Source: Hephaestia caeni (GTDB lineage Bacteria > Pseudomonadota > Alphaproteobacteria > Sphingomonadales > Sphingomonadaceae). From it: a DNA stretch of 64,000 bases. Position numbers and translations under genes: made by a program. Numbering within the stretch: the first letter of the stretch is position 1; each line of letters begins with the position of its first letter. The stretch is from the NCBI RefSeq assembly GCF_003550065.1, contig NZ_QXDC01000004.1, positions 124,001-188,000 of the forward strand. Reading direction: 5' to 3'. The notes beneath the pieces are model-generated. The model ran no database searches. It was not told where the DNA came from and saw only the letters and a list, made by a program, of their open reading frames with translations. Positions 58,163-64,000 of this stretch are shown in pieces.

Positions 58163-58439
58163 TCCTTCCACCGTCCAGAGCCAGCCCAGCGACGCGGCGA
58201 TATAGACGCCGCCATAGGCGGCTAGGCGCGTCCCGCCGTATCGCTGTCCACCAGCGTCAGCAGCCAGGCGAACAATGCCAGCGAGACCATGCCCGGTACC
58301 AGCCACAACGGCGACTTGCCGAGGCGCAGCCACGCCCAGAACGAGAAGCAGCCGGCAATCTCGGCAAAGGCCGCAACGAGAAGCAGCCGGCAATCTCGGC
58401 AAAGGCCGCGCCGACATAGGCGAAGGGCGTGATGGTCAT
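58163..58439 (-). pseudogene. ynfA-like small multidrug/membrane protein pseudogene
   Basis: YnfA/UPF0060 family remnant. It starts [20 protein letters not shown] and would continue [17 protein letters not shown], then later AAYGGVYIAASLGWLW, but these pieces lie in different frames. A 35-bp tandem duplication (58340-58409) shifts the frame early. A single-base loss near 58222-58224 (TAC to TA) adds a second shift and a stop. The C-terminal helix is also missing. It lies between arsR and merR, apparently a decayed cargo gene. Confidence 0.85.
58340..58409. repeat. 35-bp perfect tandem duplication inside ynfA
   Basis: Two identical copies (58340-58374 and 58375-58409) of a 35-bp unit beginning AACGAGAAGCAGCCGGCAAT. 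Identity is complete, so the event appears recent or could be an assembly artefact. Confidence 0.95.
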
Positions 58440-58446
58440 AGGCTCC

Positions 58447-58851
58447 CTATCCGTTGGTATGCGGCGCAAGCGCCTCGATGATCCGGCAGTCCGCGACCGT
58501 GCCGCCGCAGCATGACTCGATGAGCGCCGACAGCTCGCGGCGCAACGCCGTCAGATCGGCGATCTTGCGCTCGACTTCGCTGAGGTGGTCGCGGGCGAGC
58601 GCATCGACGGTGGCGCAATCGCGGCCGCGATCGTCCGACAGCGACAGCAAAGCGCGCACCTGATCGAGCGGGAAGCCGAGATCGCGCGCGCGGCGGATGA
58701 ACGACAGTCGGCCGAGTTCAGCCGCGCCATAGGCGCGATAGTTGCCACCCGTGCGCGGCGGCTTCGGCAGCAGCCCGATCCGCTCGTAATAGCGGATCGT
58801 CTCCACCTTCGTATCCGTCGCCTTACCCAGCTCGCCGATGGTGAGCGCCAT
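58447..58851 (-). CDS. MerR family metal-responsive regulator
   Basis: 134 residues from the ATG at 58851. LTIGELGKATDTKVETIRYYERIGLLPKPPR is the MerR helix-turn-helix. Cys79 (RDCATVDALARDHL) and the C-terminal ESCCGGTVADC (Cys114, 115, 122) match zinc/cadmium/lead-type members (ZntR/CadR-like). Divergent from the CDF transporter gene with a MerR-type promoter between, so it probably activates that gene in response to metal. Confidence 0.93.
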   Translation of the reverse strand: MALTIGELGKATDTKVETIRYYERIGLLPKPPRTGGNYRAYGAAELGRLSFIRRARDLGFPLDQVRALLSLSDDRGRDCATVDALARDHLSEVERKIADLTALRRELSALIESCCGGTVADCRIIEALAPHTNG

Positions 58852-58855
58852 GTCC

Positions 58856-58886
58856 TTGACCCTGTAGTTGCTACAGGGTGCATATA
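58856..58886 (+). promoter_or_regulatory. MerR-type promoter with 19-bp spacer driving the CDF gene
   Basis: TTGACC (-35) and CATATA (-10) are 19 bp apart, the over-long spacer typical of MerR-activated promoters. The spacer carries the dyad ACCCTGTAG-TTG-CTACAGGGT. It sits 34 bp upstream of the transporter start. Confidence 0.85.
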
Positions 58887-58919
58887 GCCGGTCACATTGA
58901 ACGAATCGAGGTGACGAAC

Positions 58920-59567
58920 ATGGCAGGCGGATGCTGCGGCGGCTGCGAGACGGCTGCGCCGACCAAGGACAGGACATGGCGGCGCGTGCTGTGGATCGCG
59001 CTCGCGATCAACGCCGGCATGTTCGCCGTCGAGATCATGGCCGGCGTCGCCGCGCACTCCGCCGCGCTCAAGGCCGACGCGCTCGATTTCCTTGGCGACA
59101 GCGCCAATTATGCGATCAGCCTCGGCGTCGCGGGCATGGCGCTGCAATGGCGCGCACGGGCTGCGCTGCTCAAGGGCGCGTCGCTGTTCCTGCTCGGCCT
59201 GTGGGTGCTGGGAAGCACGGGCTGGATGGCGCTCGCCGGCACCTTGCCGCAGGCCGAGACGATGGGCACAATCGGTGTGCTGGCGCTTCTCGCCAACTTC
59301 GCCTGCGCCGCCATGCTGTGGCGGCACCGCGAGGGCGATGCCAACCGCAGATCGGTGTGGATCTGCTCGCGCAACGATGCGATCGGCAACATCGCCGTGG
59401 TCGCCGCCGCGCTCGGCGTGTTCGGCACGGGCACGGCCTGGCCAGACATCGCGGTCGCGGTAATCCTTGCCGGGCTTGGCGTCAGCGGCGGCTGGCAGAT
59501 CATCCGTCAGGCACACGCCGAACTGCGCGAGGTCGCGTCTGCGAAGCGGGAGCAAATCGCCGTCTGA
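58920..59567 (+). CDS. Cation diffusion facilitator family metal efflux protein
   Basis: Inner-membrane Zn/Cd/Co exporter-type protein, 215 residues from the ATG at 58920. The N-terminus [13 protein letters not shown] is Cys-rich and may bind metal. The transport-site motif is seen in [23 protein letters not shown] and in [22 protein letters not shown]. It lacks the usual cytoplasmic C-terminal domain, as in short CDF-like cation transporters. Controlled by the divergent MerR gene. Confidence 0.9.
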   Translation: MAGGCCGGCETAAPTKDRTWRRVLWIALAINAGMFAVEIMAGVAAHSAALKADALDFLGDSANYAISLGVAGMALQWRARAALLKGASLFLLGLWVLGSTGWMALAGTLPQAETMGTIGVLALLANFACAAMLWRHREGDANRRSVWICSRNDAIGNIAVVAAALGVFGTGTAWPDIAVAVILAGLGVSGGWQIIRQAHAELREVASAKREQIAV

Positions 59568-59729
59568 CTCGCCAGTTGCACCACGGAGCAGAGGGGGTCT
59601 CATCACGCCGTTGATGGCCGTGCATTTCGCGAGCGCCGTTCTTCACCGCCAATCCTCACGCCTGGCCGGGCCACACCCGGCAGCCTCTCCGATGGCTTGT
59701 CTGACCGAGGCCGATCGCCTTCCTGCAAG

Positions 59730-59856
59730 GGCGTCGTTCGACTTTTTTCCGCCGCCTGCGGCTTTGCATCGCGAAACAAAAAAGCCGCCCGTCGCCCAAC
59801 CTCCTCTGCGTTCCGGCCGCAAGCGGTGCGGGGTGGATCGCGCCCCGGCCGACGCC
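59730..59856 (+). promoter_or_regulatory. Structured 5-prime leader of the DUF736 gene
   Basis: In the 340-bp gap before DUF736, GGCGTCG (59730) can pair with CGACGCC (59850) around the hairpin GCGGCTTT/AAAGCCGC (59758-59788), then ACCTCCTCTGCGTTCCGG (59799-59816), CCGC-AA-GCGG and CGGGG/CCCCG. The 18-mer is identical to one in the parB leader. No gene is seen in this gap. Confidence 0.55.
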
Positions 59857-59907
59857 GAGCCATCGAGGCCGCGATGGGCGTGGCCCCAGCAGACAGGAGA
59901 TTATGAC

Positions 59908-60207
59908 ATGGCTACGATCGGTACCTTCACCGCCAACAACAAGGGCGAGTTCACCGGCGTCATCAAGACGCTCACCCTCAACACCAAGGCGGCCCTTCGC
60001 CCGGTCGAGAAGGAAGGCGAGAAGTCCCCCGACTTCCGCATCAGCGCTGGCGACATGGACATCGGCGCCGCCTGGAAGAAGACCAGCCGTGAAGGCCGTG
60101 ACTACATCTCGGTCAAGCTGGACGATCCGAGTTTCCCGGCTCCGATCTACGCCACGCTGTCCGAGACCGAGACCGCCGGCGATTACGTCCTCATCTGGTC
60201 CCGCTGA
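59908..60207 (+). CDS. DUF736 family protein
   Basis: Conserved protein of 99 residues common on plasmids and integrative elements of Alphaproteobacteria; function unknown. [50 protein letters not shown] [16 protein letters not shown] and [16 protein letters not shown] are family hallmarks. Preceded by CAGGAGA and a long leader, followed by a terminator, so it is probably a strongly expressed single-gene unit. Confidence 0.93.
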   Translation: MATIGTFTANNKGEFTGVIKTLTLNTKAALRPVEKEGEKSPDFRISAGDMDIGAAWKKTSREGRDYISVKLDDPSFPAPIYATLSETETAGDYVLIWSR

Positions 60208-60219
60208 CCACAGGAACGG

Positions 60220-60250
60220 CGCCCCGCTCCAACCGAGCGGGGCGTCTTCG
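60220..60250 (+). terminator. Terminator after DUF736
   Basis: CGCCCCGCTC-CAACC-GAGCGGGGCG followed by TCTTCGTGT, 12 bp after the stop codon. Confidence 0.8.
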
Positions 60251-60359
60251 TGTGCTAGTGTTTTCCCTGATAGTGGACGGGGCCAACAGGCCCGGCGCCA
60301 TATTGCGGGTGCTTGGGGCGCTGCCCCTAGCGCCCTTCGGAACGGCTTCCGCCCAGCTT

Positions 60360-60408
60360 CCTCCACGCTTCGCGTTCCGTGCAGCCGGTTCCCCGCGAAG
60401 CCGCCCAC
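60360..60408 (+). promoter_or_regulatory. Structured leader element before DUF932
   Basis: CCTCC at 60360 and GCGTTCCG at 60372 repeat the core of the two other element leaders. CTTCGCG (60368) can pair with CGCGAAG (60394) around the motif. The rest of 60251-60496 holds no convincing gene. Confidence 0.45.
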
Positions 60409-60496
60409 TCCGGTTGCACCCCCGGTCTCGCCGACGGGCAGGGTTTCAGCGCGGCACTCCGCTGCGCGGAAACCCAAGCCAAGGAAGGTCAAGACC

Positions 60497-61339
60497 ATGT
60501 ATCACCAACTTGCCACCCGGTTCGGCCGCAACGCCCACCAGATCAGCGGTCGGGAGCCGCTGGACAACGAGGCACTGTATCGCCACGTTCCGTCCATCTT
60601 CGCCCGCGAGGCGCACGACAGCCGTTCGGAGCGGTATGTCTATGTCCCCACCATCGACATCGTGGAGGGGTTGCGCCGGGAAGGATGGTTCCCGTTCTTC
60701 GCGGTGCAGTCCGTCCCCCGCGACGGCAGCCGCCACGGCCACGCCAAGCACATGCTGCGCCTGCGCCGGGATGACGGCATCGGCAAGCCCGAGGCCGCAG
60801 AGGTCATCATCGTCAACAGCCATGACGGGACCAGCGCCTACCAGATGTTCGCCGGGATGCTCCGTTTCGTCTGCACCAACAGCATGATTGCGGGCGAGCG
60901 GTTCGAGGAAGTGCGCGTGCCCCACAAGGGGAATATCGAGCACGACATTATCGAAGGCGTTTACACGGTTGCCGAGGACTTCCCCCGGCTGATCGACGCC
61001 AGTGAGACGATGAAGGAGGTTCGGCTGTCCGAGGATGAGCAGCGCTTGCTTGGCGAGGTCAGCCTTGTCGCCCGCTATGGCGACGATGAAAGCCCGCTCA
61101 CCCCGGAGCAGATCATCGAACCGCGCCGCTACGAGGATCGGGGCGATAGCCTGTGGACCACGTTCAACGTGATACAGGAGAACGTCATTCGGGGCGGATT
61201 GCATGGTCGCAAGCACAATGCCGAGGGGCGTATCCGCCGGAGCCGTTCGCGCCCGATCAACGGTATCGACCAGAATGTGACCCTCAATCGCGCGCTCTGG
61301 ACGCTGGCCGAGGGGATGCAACGCCTCAAGACGGGTTGA
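60497..61339 (+). CDS. DUF932 (phage/plasmid-like) family protein
   Basis: 280-residue protein of the DUF932 group, found on plasmids, ICEs and phages; function unknown. Typical stretches: RYVYVPTIDIVEGLRREGWFPFFAVQS, HMLRLRR, MLRFVCTNSMIAGERFEEVRVPHKG and the C-terminal ALWTLAEGMQRLKTG. Located between DUF736 and the small regulator genes, as often seen in this type of element. SD is AAGGAAGG before the ATG. Confidence 0.92.
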   Translation: MYHQLATRFGRNAHQISGREPLDNEALYRHVPSIFAREAHDSRSERYVYVPTIDIVEGLRREGWFPFFAVQSVPRDGSRHGHAKHMLRLRRDDGIGKPEAAEVIIVNSHDGTSAYQMFAGMLRFVCTNSMIAGERFEEVRVPHKGNIEHDIIEGVYTVAEDFPRLIDASETMKEVRLSEDEQRLLGEVSLVARYGDDESPLTPEQIIEPRRYEDRGDSLWTTFNVIQENVIRGGLHGRKHNAEGRIRRSRSRPINGIDQNVTLNRALWTLAEGMQRLKTG

Positions 61340-61348
61340 CCGTTTCGA

Positions 61349-61386
61349 GCCGCAGGGTGGGACCGTCCGGCCCTGCGGCTTCGCTT
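61349..61386 (+). terminator. Terminator after DUF932
   Basis: GCCGCAGGG...CCCTGCGGC stem followed by TTCGCTTCC, 10 bp after the stop codon. Confidence 0.65.
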
Positions 61387-61473
61387 CCTATCGCCCGCAT
61401 AGCGCCGCCGACCCGCTCCCCGGATCGACGGCGGCCGCGCGTCCCGATGGTCCGCGCGGCCGCAAAAAGGGCG

Positions 61474-61502
61474 CGCTCGCCGGGCGTTCGCCCGGCTCGC
61501 GG
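61474..61502. repeat. Trailer repeat copy 2 (shared with 55328)
   Basis: CGCTCGCCGGGC and GCCCGGCTCGCGG, identical blocks to the parB trailer, here around a GTTC loop. A GC hairpin with arms GCGGCCGCGCG and CGCGCGGCCGC (about 61433-61463) precedes it, as another GGCCGCGCC hairpin precedes copy 1. Confidence 0.75.
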
Positions 61503-61524
61503 CGTCAGGTGCCATTATACCAAG

Positions 61525-61591
61525 ACGACTATATTAGTCGTTTTCATAGCGTATAGCTGTTGGCTCGTGAACGTGATCGCACATGATCACT
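61525..61591. promoter_or_regulatory. Two palindromic operator candidates upstream of the XRE gene
   Basis: ACGACTA-TAT-TAGTCGT (61525-61541) and GTGATC-GCACAT-GATCAC (61574-61591), the second overlapping the start codon at 61583. Both are perfect dyads in an AT-rich patch; autoregulation by the downstream protein is inferred. Confidence 0.55.
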
Positions 61592-61834
61592 TCCCGCCAG
61601 GTGCGGGCCGCACGCGCGCTTCTCGGTTGGACACAGGAGATGCTTGCCGACAAGGCCCTCGTCGCACTGACCGCGCTCAAGCGCGTAGAGTCGGTAAGCG
61701 GCCTGCCCGTGCGCGAGGAAACCCGGCATCAGGTGGTCAAGGCGCTGGAGGCGGCCGGCGTCGTTTTTCTCGACTCGGACCGAGGCCAGGGCGTGATGGT
61801 GGTCAGCGAGGCCGCGGCGAAGGCACGGAAATAA
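61583..61834 (+). CDS. Small XRE-type helix-turn-helix regulator
   Basis: 83 residues, nearly all helix-turn-helix: VRAARALLGWTQEMLADKALVALTALKRVE. The C-terminal part (VVKALEAAGVVFLDSDRGQGVMV) matches small XRE regulators common in alphaproteobacterial mobile elements. Likely controls element genes and itself through the flanking palindromes. About 140 bp without a gene follow. Confidence 0.88.
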   Translation: MITSRQVRAARALLGWTQEMLADKALVALTALKRVESVSGLPVREETRHQVVKALEAAGVVFLDSDRGQGVMVVSEAAAKARK

Positions 61835-61973
61835 AAGGCCAGGTCGCTAAGTCTATTATCCCTCTTGCATGGAGCGGCCATAGCCGATCCGGTGTGATTA
61901 CTTCGGTCCATTATGGTGTATATCTCGCCGGTCAGCAGGCGCAGGAGGCTATAGCTGAAGGCGGAGCGTGGCG

Positions 61974-62237
61974 ATGGCGATAGCCGCTTTCGAGGATCGC
62001 GCGCCCGACGCGCCCCAAGTCACCGATTATGACGAACGTCACCACCGGACCTACTGGCGGCTGCTCGACGCTGCGGAGGAAAATGCCGACTGGCGCGAGG
62101 TCGTGCAGATCATTTTCGGGATCGACCCGGTAGCCGAGCCGGAGCGCGCGCGCCTGGTTTACGACTCCCATCTCGCCAGAGCCCGATGGATGTGCGAGGC
62201 CGGCTATCGCCATTACCTGCCCCCGGACCAATCGTAG
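61974..62237 (+). CDS. DUF6499-like small element protein
   Basis: 87 residues from the ATG at 61974; an in-frame GTG at 61968 has the better-spaced GCGGAG and is also possible. The middle DYDERHHRTYWRLLDAAEENADWREVV and the end ARARWMCEAGYRHYLPPD match the short proteins that precede DUF2285 genes on alphaproteobacterial elements. Function unknown; possibly DNA-binding. Confidence 0.78.
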   Translation: MAIAAFEDRAPDAPQVTDYDERHHRTYWRLLDAAEENADWREVVQIIFGIDPVAEPERARLVYDSHLARARWMCEAGYRHYLPPDQS

Positions 62238-62398
62238 AATTGGGATTCACGCTGTTCGGCTAGAGCGTGGAATATCGAGCCAAAACGCTGACTTGAATCA
62301 GCTATGCGACTGTCCGGACAGCAGGCCTTCACAGCCGATACTTGCCTGAGAACATCTCCCGACGCGCTCCATAGAGGGCCATGCTTGGGAGGGATTCG

Positions 62399-63178
62399 AT
62401 GCCGCCTGAGAGGGACTGGCGCGCGCCCCTGGACGAAGCCGGGGACGACGCGCTGCAATATTCCGACATCGCCATCGGCTATGTCAGCAGGAACACGCGC
62501 TATCGCATTGATTACCGCCGCGCCCTCGGCCGCGTGAAGCGCGGCGCGACGACCGCCGACGAGGCAACCGCCGATCTCGTGCGACGCTGGGGGATCAGCT
62601 TCTACGCCGCGCCGACCGCCGCCTACGATCCGAAGCTGGCCGTCGCGCGGCCTGACCTTTCGCCGGACAATATCGTGCTGGCGCCATCGCTCGATGGAAT
62701 CGGCGACGCGCGACCGCTCGACATGAAGATGCTGGGCGCCGTGCGCGCGCGCATGAAGATCGGCGACTTCCTCCATCTCATTCTCGCTGACAGCGACGGC
62801 GATGAGCATATCTGGATCTCGGGATCGCTCGATCTTCCGCTGGCGATGATCCTGCCGCTCGGGCGCGATCCCTTCGCACGCCTCGCGGCCGCTGAACGCC
62901 TGTCCCGTCGCTTGCTTGGCGTTGCCGCGGGGCCGCCGGCTCTGCGCCCCACGCCCTTTCGCCGCCAGCATCTTCTCACCCTGTTACAGGTGCTCGACGG
63001 ACATCAGGCGGGCGCTACCCGCCGCGAACTGGCCGCCGTCCTGATCGACGGCAGCGTCCGCGACTACAGCGCCGCCGAATGGTCCGACAGTCGCCAGCGC
63101 AAACGCATCAACCGATGGTTCGCCGAGGCCGTCGAACTGCGCGACGGCGGCTATCTGCGCCTGCTGCGCGGCGCGTGA
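62399..63178 (+). CDS. DUF2285 domain-containing element protein
   Basis: 259 residues from the ATG at 62399 behind GGGAGGGA; an earlier ATG at 62381 adds six residues. The N-terminal region (SDIAIGYVSRNTRYRIDYRRAL) is DUF6499-like, and the C-terminal DUF2285 region includes HLLTLLQVLDGHQAGATRRELAAVLID and a helix-turn-helix-like RQRKRINRWFAEAVELRDGGYLRLLRG. Usual neighbours are an AlpA-like regulator and RepA, as here. Probable role in element maintenance; not characterised. Confidence 0.86.
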   Translation: MPPERDWRAPLDEAGDDALQYSDIAIGYVSRNTRYRIDYRRALGRVKRGATTADEATADLVRRWGISFYAAPTAAYDPKLAVARPDLSPDNIVLAPSLDGIGDARPLDMKMLGAVRARMKIGDFLHLILADSDGDEHIWISGSLDLPLAMILPLGRDPFARLAAAERLSRRLLGVAAGPPALRPTPFRRQHLLTLLQVLDGHQAGATRRELAAVLIDGSVRDYSAAEWSDSRQRKRINRWFAEAVELRDGGYLRLLRGA

Positions 63179-63298
63179 ACGGGGACATTTCCGCCACCCC
63201 CGGTTCTGTCCATTCACCGCATAGGGGTCGATTCGCCACCATCACCTCCTGTCCGCCGACCCCGCTTTTCGGAGCCGGCCAACATCAGGAGGATCATC

Positions 63299-63565
63299 AT
63301 GGCCGAGCCTGTCACCGCCACGACGCCACGCTATCTCAAGACGCCCGATGCCGCGATCCATCTGGGCCTGTCGGCCCGGACGCTGGAGAAGCATCGCTGC
63401 TTCGGCACCGGGCCGGTCTTTCGCAGGCTCGGCGGCCGCATCGTCTATGCCATCGACGATCTCGACGCTTGGGCGGCGCTGGGCACCCGGCGCTCGACCT
63501 CTGATCCGGGCAACGGCGTCGTCCATCCCGCCAAGCCGCTGCCCACCGATTGCGTGCGGCGCTGA
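63299..63565 (+). CDS. AlpA/excisionase-like helix-turn-helix protein
   Basis: 88 residues. YLKTPDAAIHLGLSARTLEKHRCFGTGPVF and VYAIDDLDAWAALGTRRSTSD are typical of MerR-type excisionase-fold (HTH_17) proteins that precede repA on alphaproteobacterial plasmids and ICEs. May regulate the replication initiator immediately downstream (7-bp gap) or act in excision. Start follows CAGGAGG. Confidence 0.88.
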   Translation: MAEPVTATTPRYLKTPDAAIHLGLSARTLEKHRCFGTGPVFRRLGGRIVYAIDDLDAWAALGTRRSTSDPGNGVVHPAKPLPTDCVRR

Positions 63566-63572
63566 GCGATCC

Positions 63573-64000
63573 ATGCACGCAATTCGCTCTCACTCCGGCT
63601 GCGCCAACGGCGAACGAACGCAGCTTGAACTGTTTCGCTCGAAGCCCGGCGATCTCGCGCCGCGCGATGCCCAGGACTTGATGGCCTGGCCGTTCTTCAG
63701 CCTCGCCAAGAGCAAGCGCACGACGCCGATCGACTTCCGCATGGGCGCAACATGGATCTCGGTCGAGGCGGTATTCGAGCACGGCATGGCGACCATTTGG
63801 GACGCCGACGTGCTGATCTGGGCCGCCAGCCAGCTCGTCGCCGCGCGCGACGCCGGCCATCCGACATCGCGGCTCATGGTGACGACGCCGCACGAGATAT
63901 TGGCCTTCACCCGGCGCGGCACCGGCAAGGCGAGCTACGAGCGGCTGAAAGCCGCGCTCGACCGCCTGCAATCCACGACCGTCGCTACGTCGATCCGGCA
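63573..64000 (+). CDS. Replication initiator protein A (RepA), partial
   Basis: Open from the ATG at 63573 to the window end (142 codons), so the C-terminus is missing. TQLELFRSKPGDLAPRDAQDLMAWPFFSLAKSKRTTPIDF and GMATIWDADVLIWAASQLVAARD match the RepA (RPA) family of plasmid and ICE replication initiators in Alphaproteobacteria. Suggests the element can replicate when excised. ParA and transfer genes would be expected to the right. Confidence 0.9.
   Translation, partial: MHAIRSHSGCANGERTQLELFRSKPGDLAPRDAQDLMAWPFFSLAKSKRTTPIDFRMGATWISVEAVFEHGMATIWDADVLIWAASQLVAARDAGHPTSRLMVTTPHEILAFTRRGTGKASYERLKAALDRLQSTTVATSIR

Noticed and set aside
58067..58417. 116-residue frame overlapping the ynfA remnant
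   Set aside because: Only the AAYGGVYIAASLGWLW piece is YnfA-like; the rest comes from shifted frames and the arsR promoter.

Overview
The window is GC-rich chromosomal DNA from an alphaproteobacterium, most likely a member of the Sphingomonadaceae. Three things point there: the gene order (fur, plsC, miaB, phoH, ybeY, corC; lepB, rnc, era), the REP-like repeats ending in GTCGAAG or GCGAAGGCTGG, and a Cys-Asp-His-His MucR regulator. I inferred this from motifs and gene order only; no database search was possible.

Positions 1-50100 are core chromosome. From the left come a sulfate uptake locus (sulfate-binding lipoprotein cut by the window edge, an Rrf2 regulator, an SLC13 permease), a DEAD-box helicase, rplJ-rplL with an L10 leader, a CocE-type hydrolase, a phasin, nfuA, tsaB-rimI, mucR, fur, a PlsC acyltransferase, miaB-phoH-ybeY-corC, a PQQ-type sugar dehydrogenase, a GDPD lipoprotein, and a four-gene MacAB-TolC-like efflux operon. 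Positions 27.5-41.5 kb hold a propionyl-CoA/methylmalonyl-CoA operon (pccB, an unknown membrane protein, mce, echA, mcm, metY, bioB, pccA). A divergent PccR-like regulator follows, then acetyl-CoA synthetase. The shared promoter region carries four TTGCRAA boxes. After this come gor, pgi, lepB-rnc-GIY-YIG-era, cobB, a PspC protein and dapB-nth.

At 50.1 kb a broken tRNA-Arg(CCG) is followed 168 bp later by a complete one. Everything to the right looks like the left end of an integrative element: an unknown membrane protein next to an Abi/HEPN protein, a large plasmid-type ParB, an arsenic operon (arsR-arsC-acr3-arsH), a disrupted ynfA, a MerR/CDF metal-efflux pair, DUF736, DUF932, small regulators, a DUF2285-type protein, an AlpA-like protein and a RepA cut by the window end. 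No integrase is in view.

Repeats are a theme. Two REP families occur between genes, and one copy sits in frame inside pccA. Three long palindromes with compensating changes in both arms lie at gene ends. In the element, three backbone genes carry structured GC-rich leaders sharing GCGTTCCG, and two of them share a 3-prime hairpin. Best candidates for something undescribed are these leader/trailer cassettes and the membrane protein/Abi pair at the element edge.
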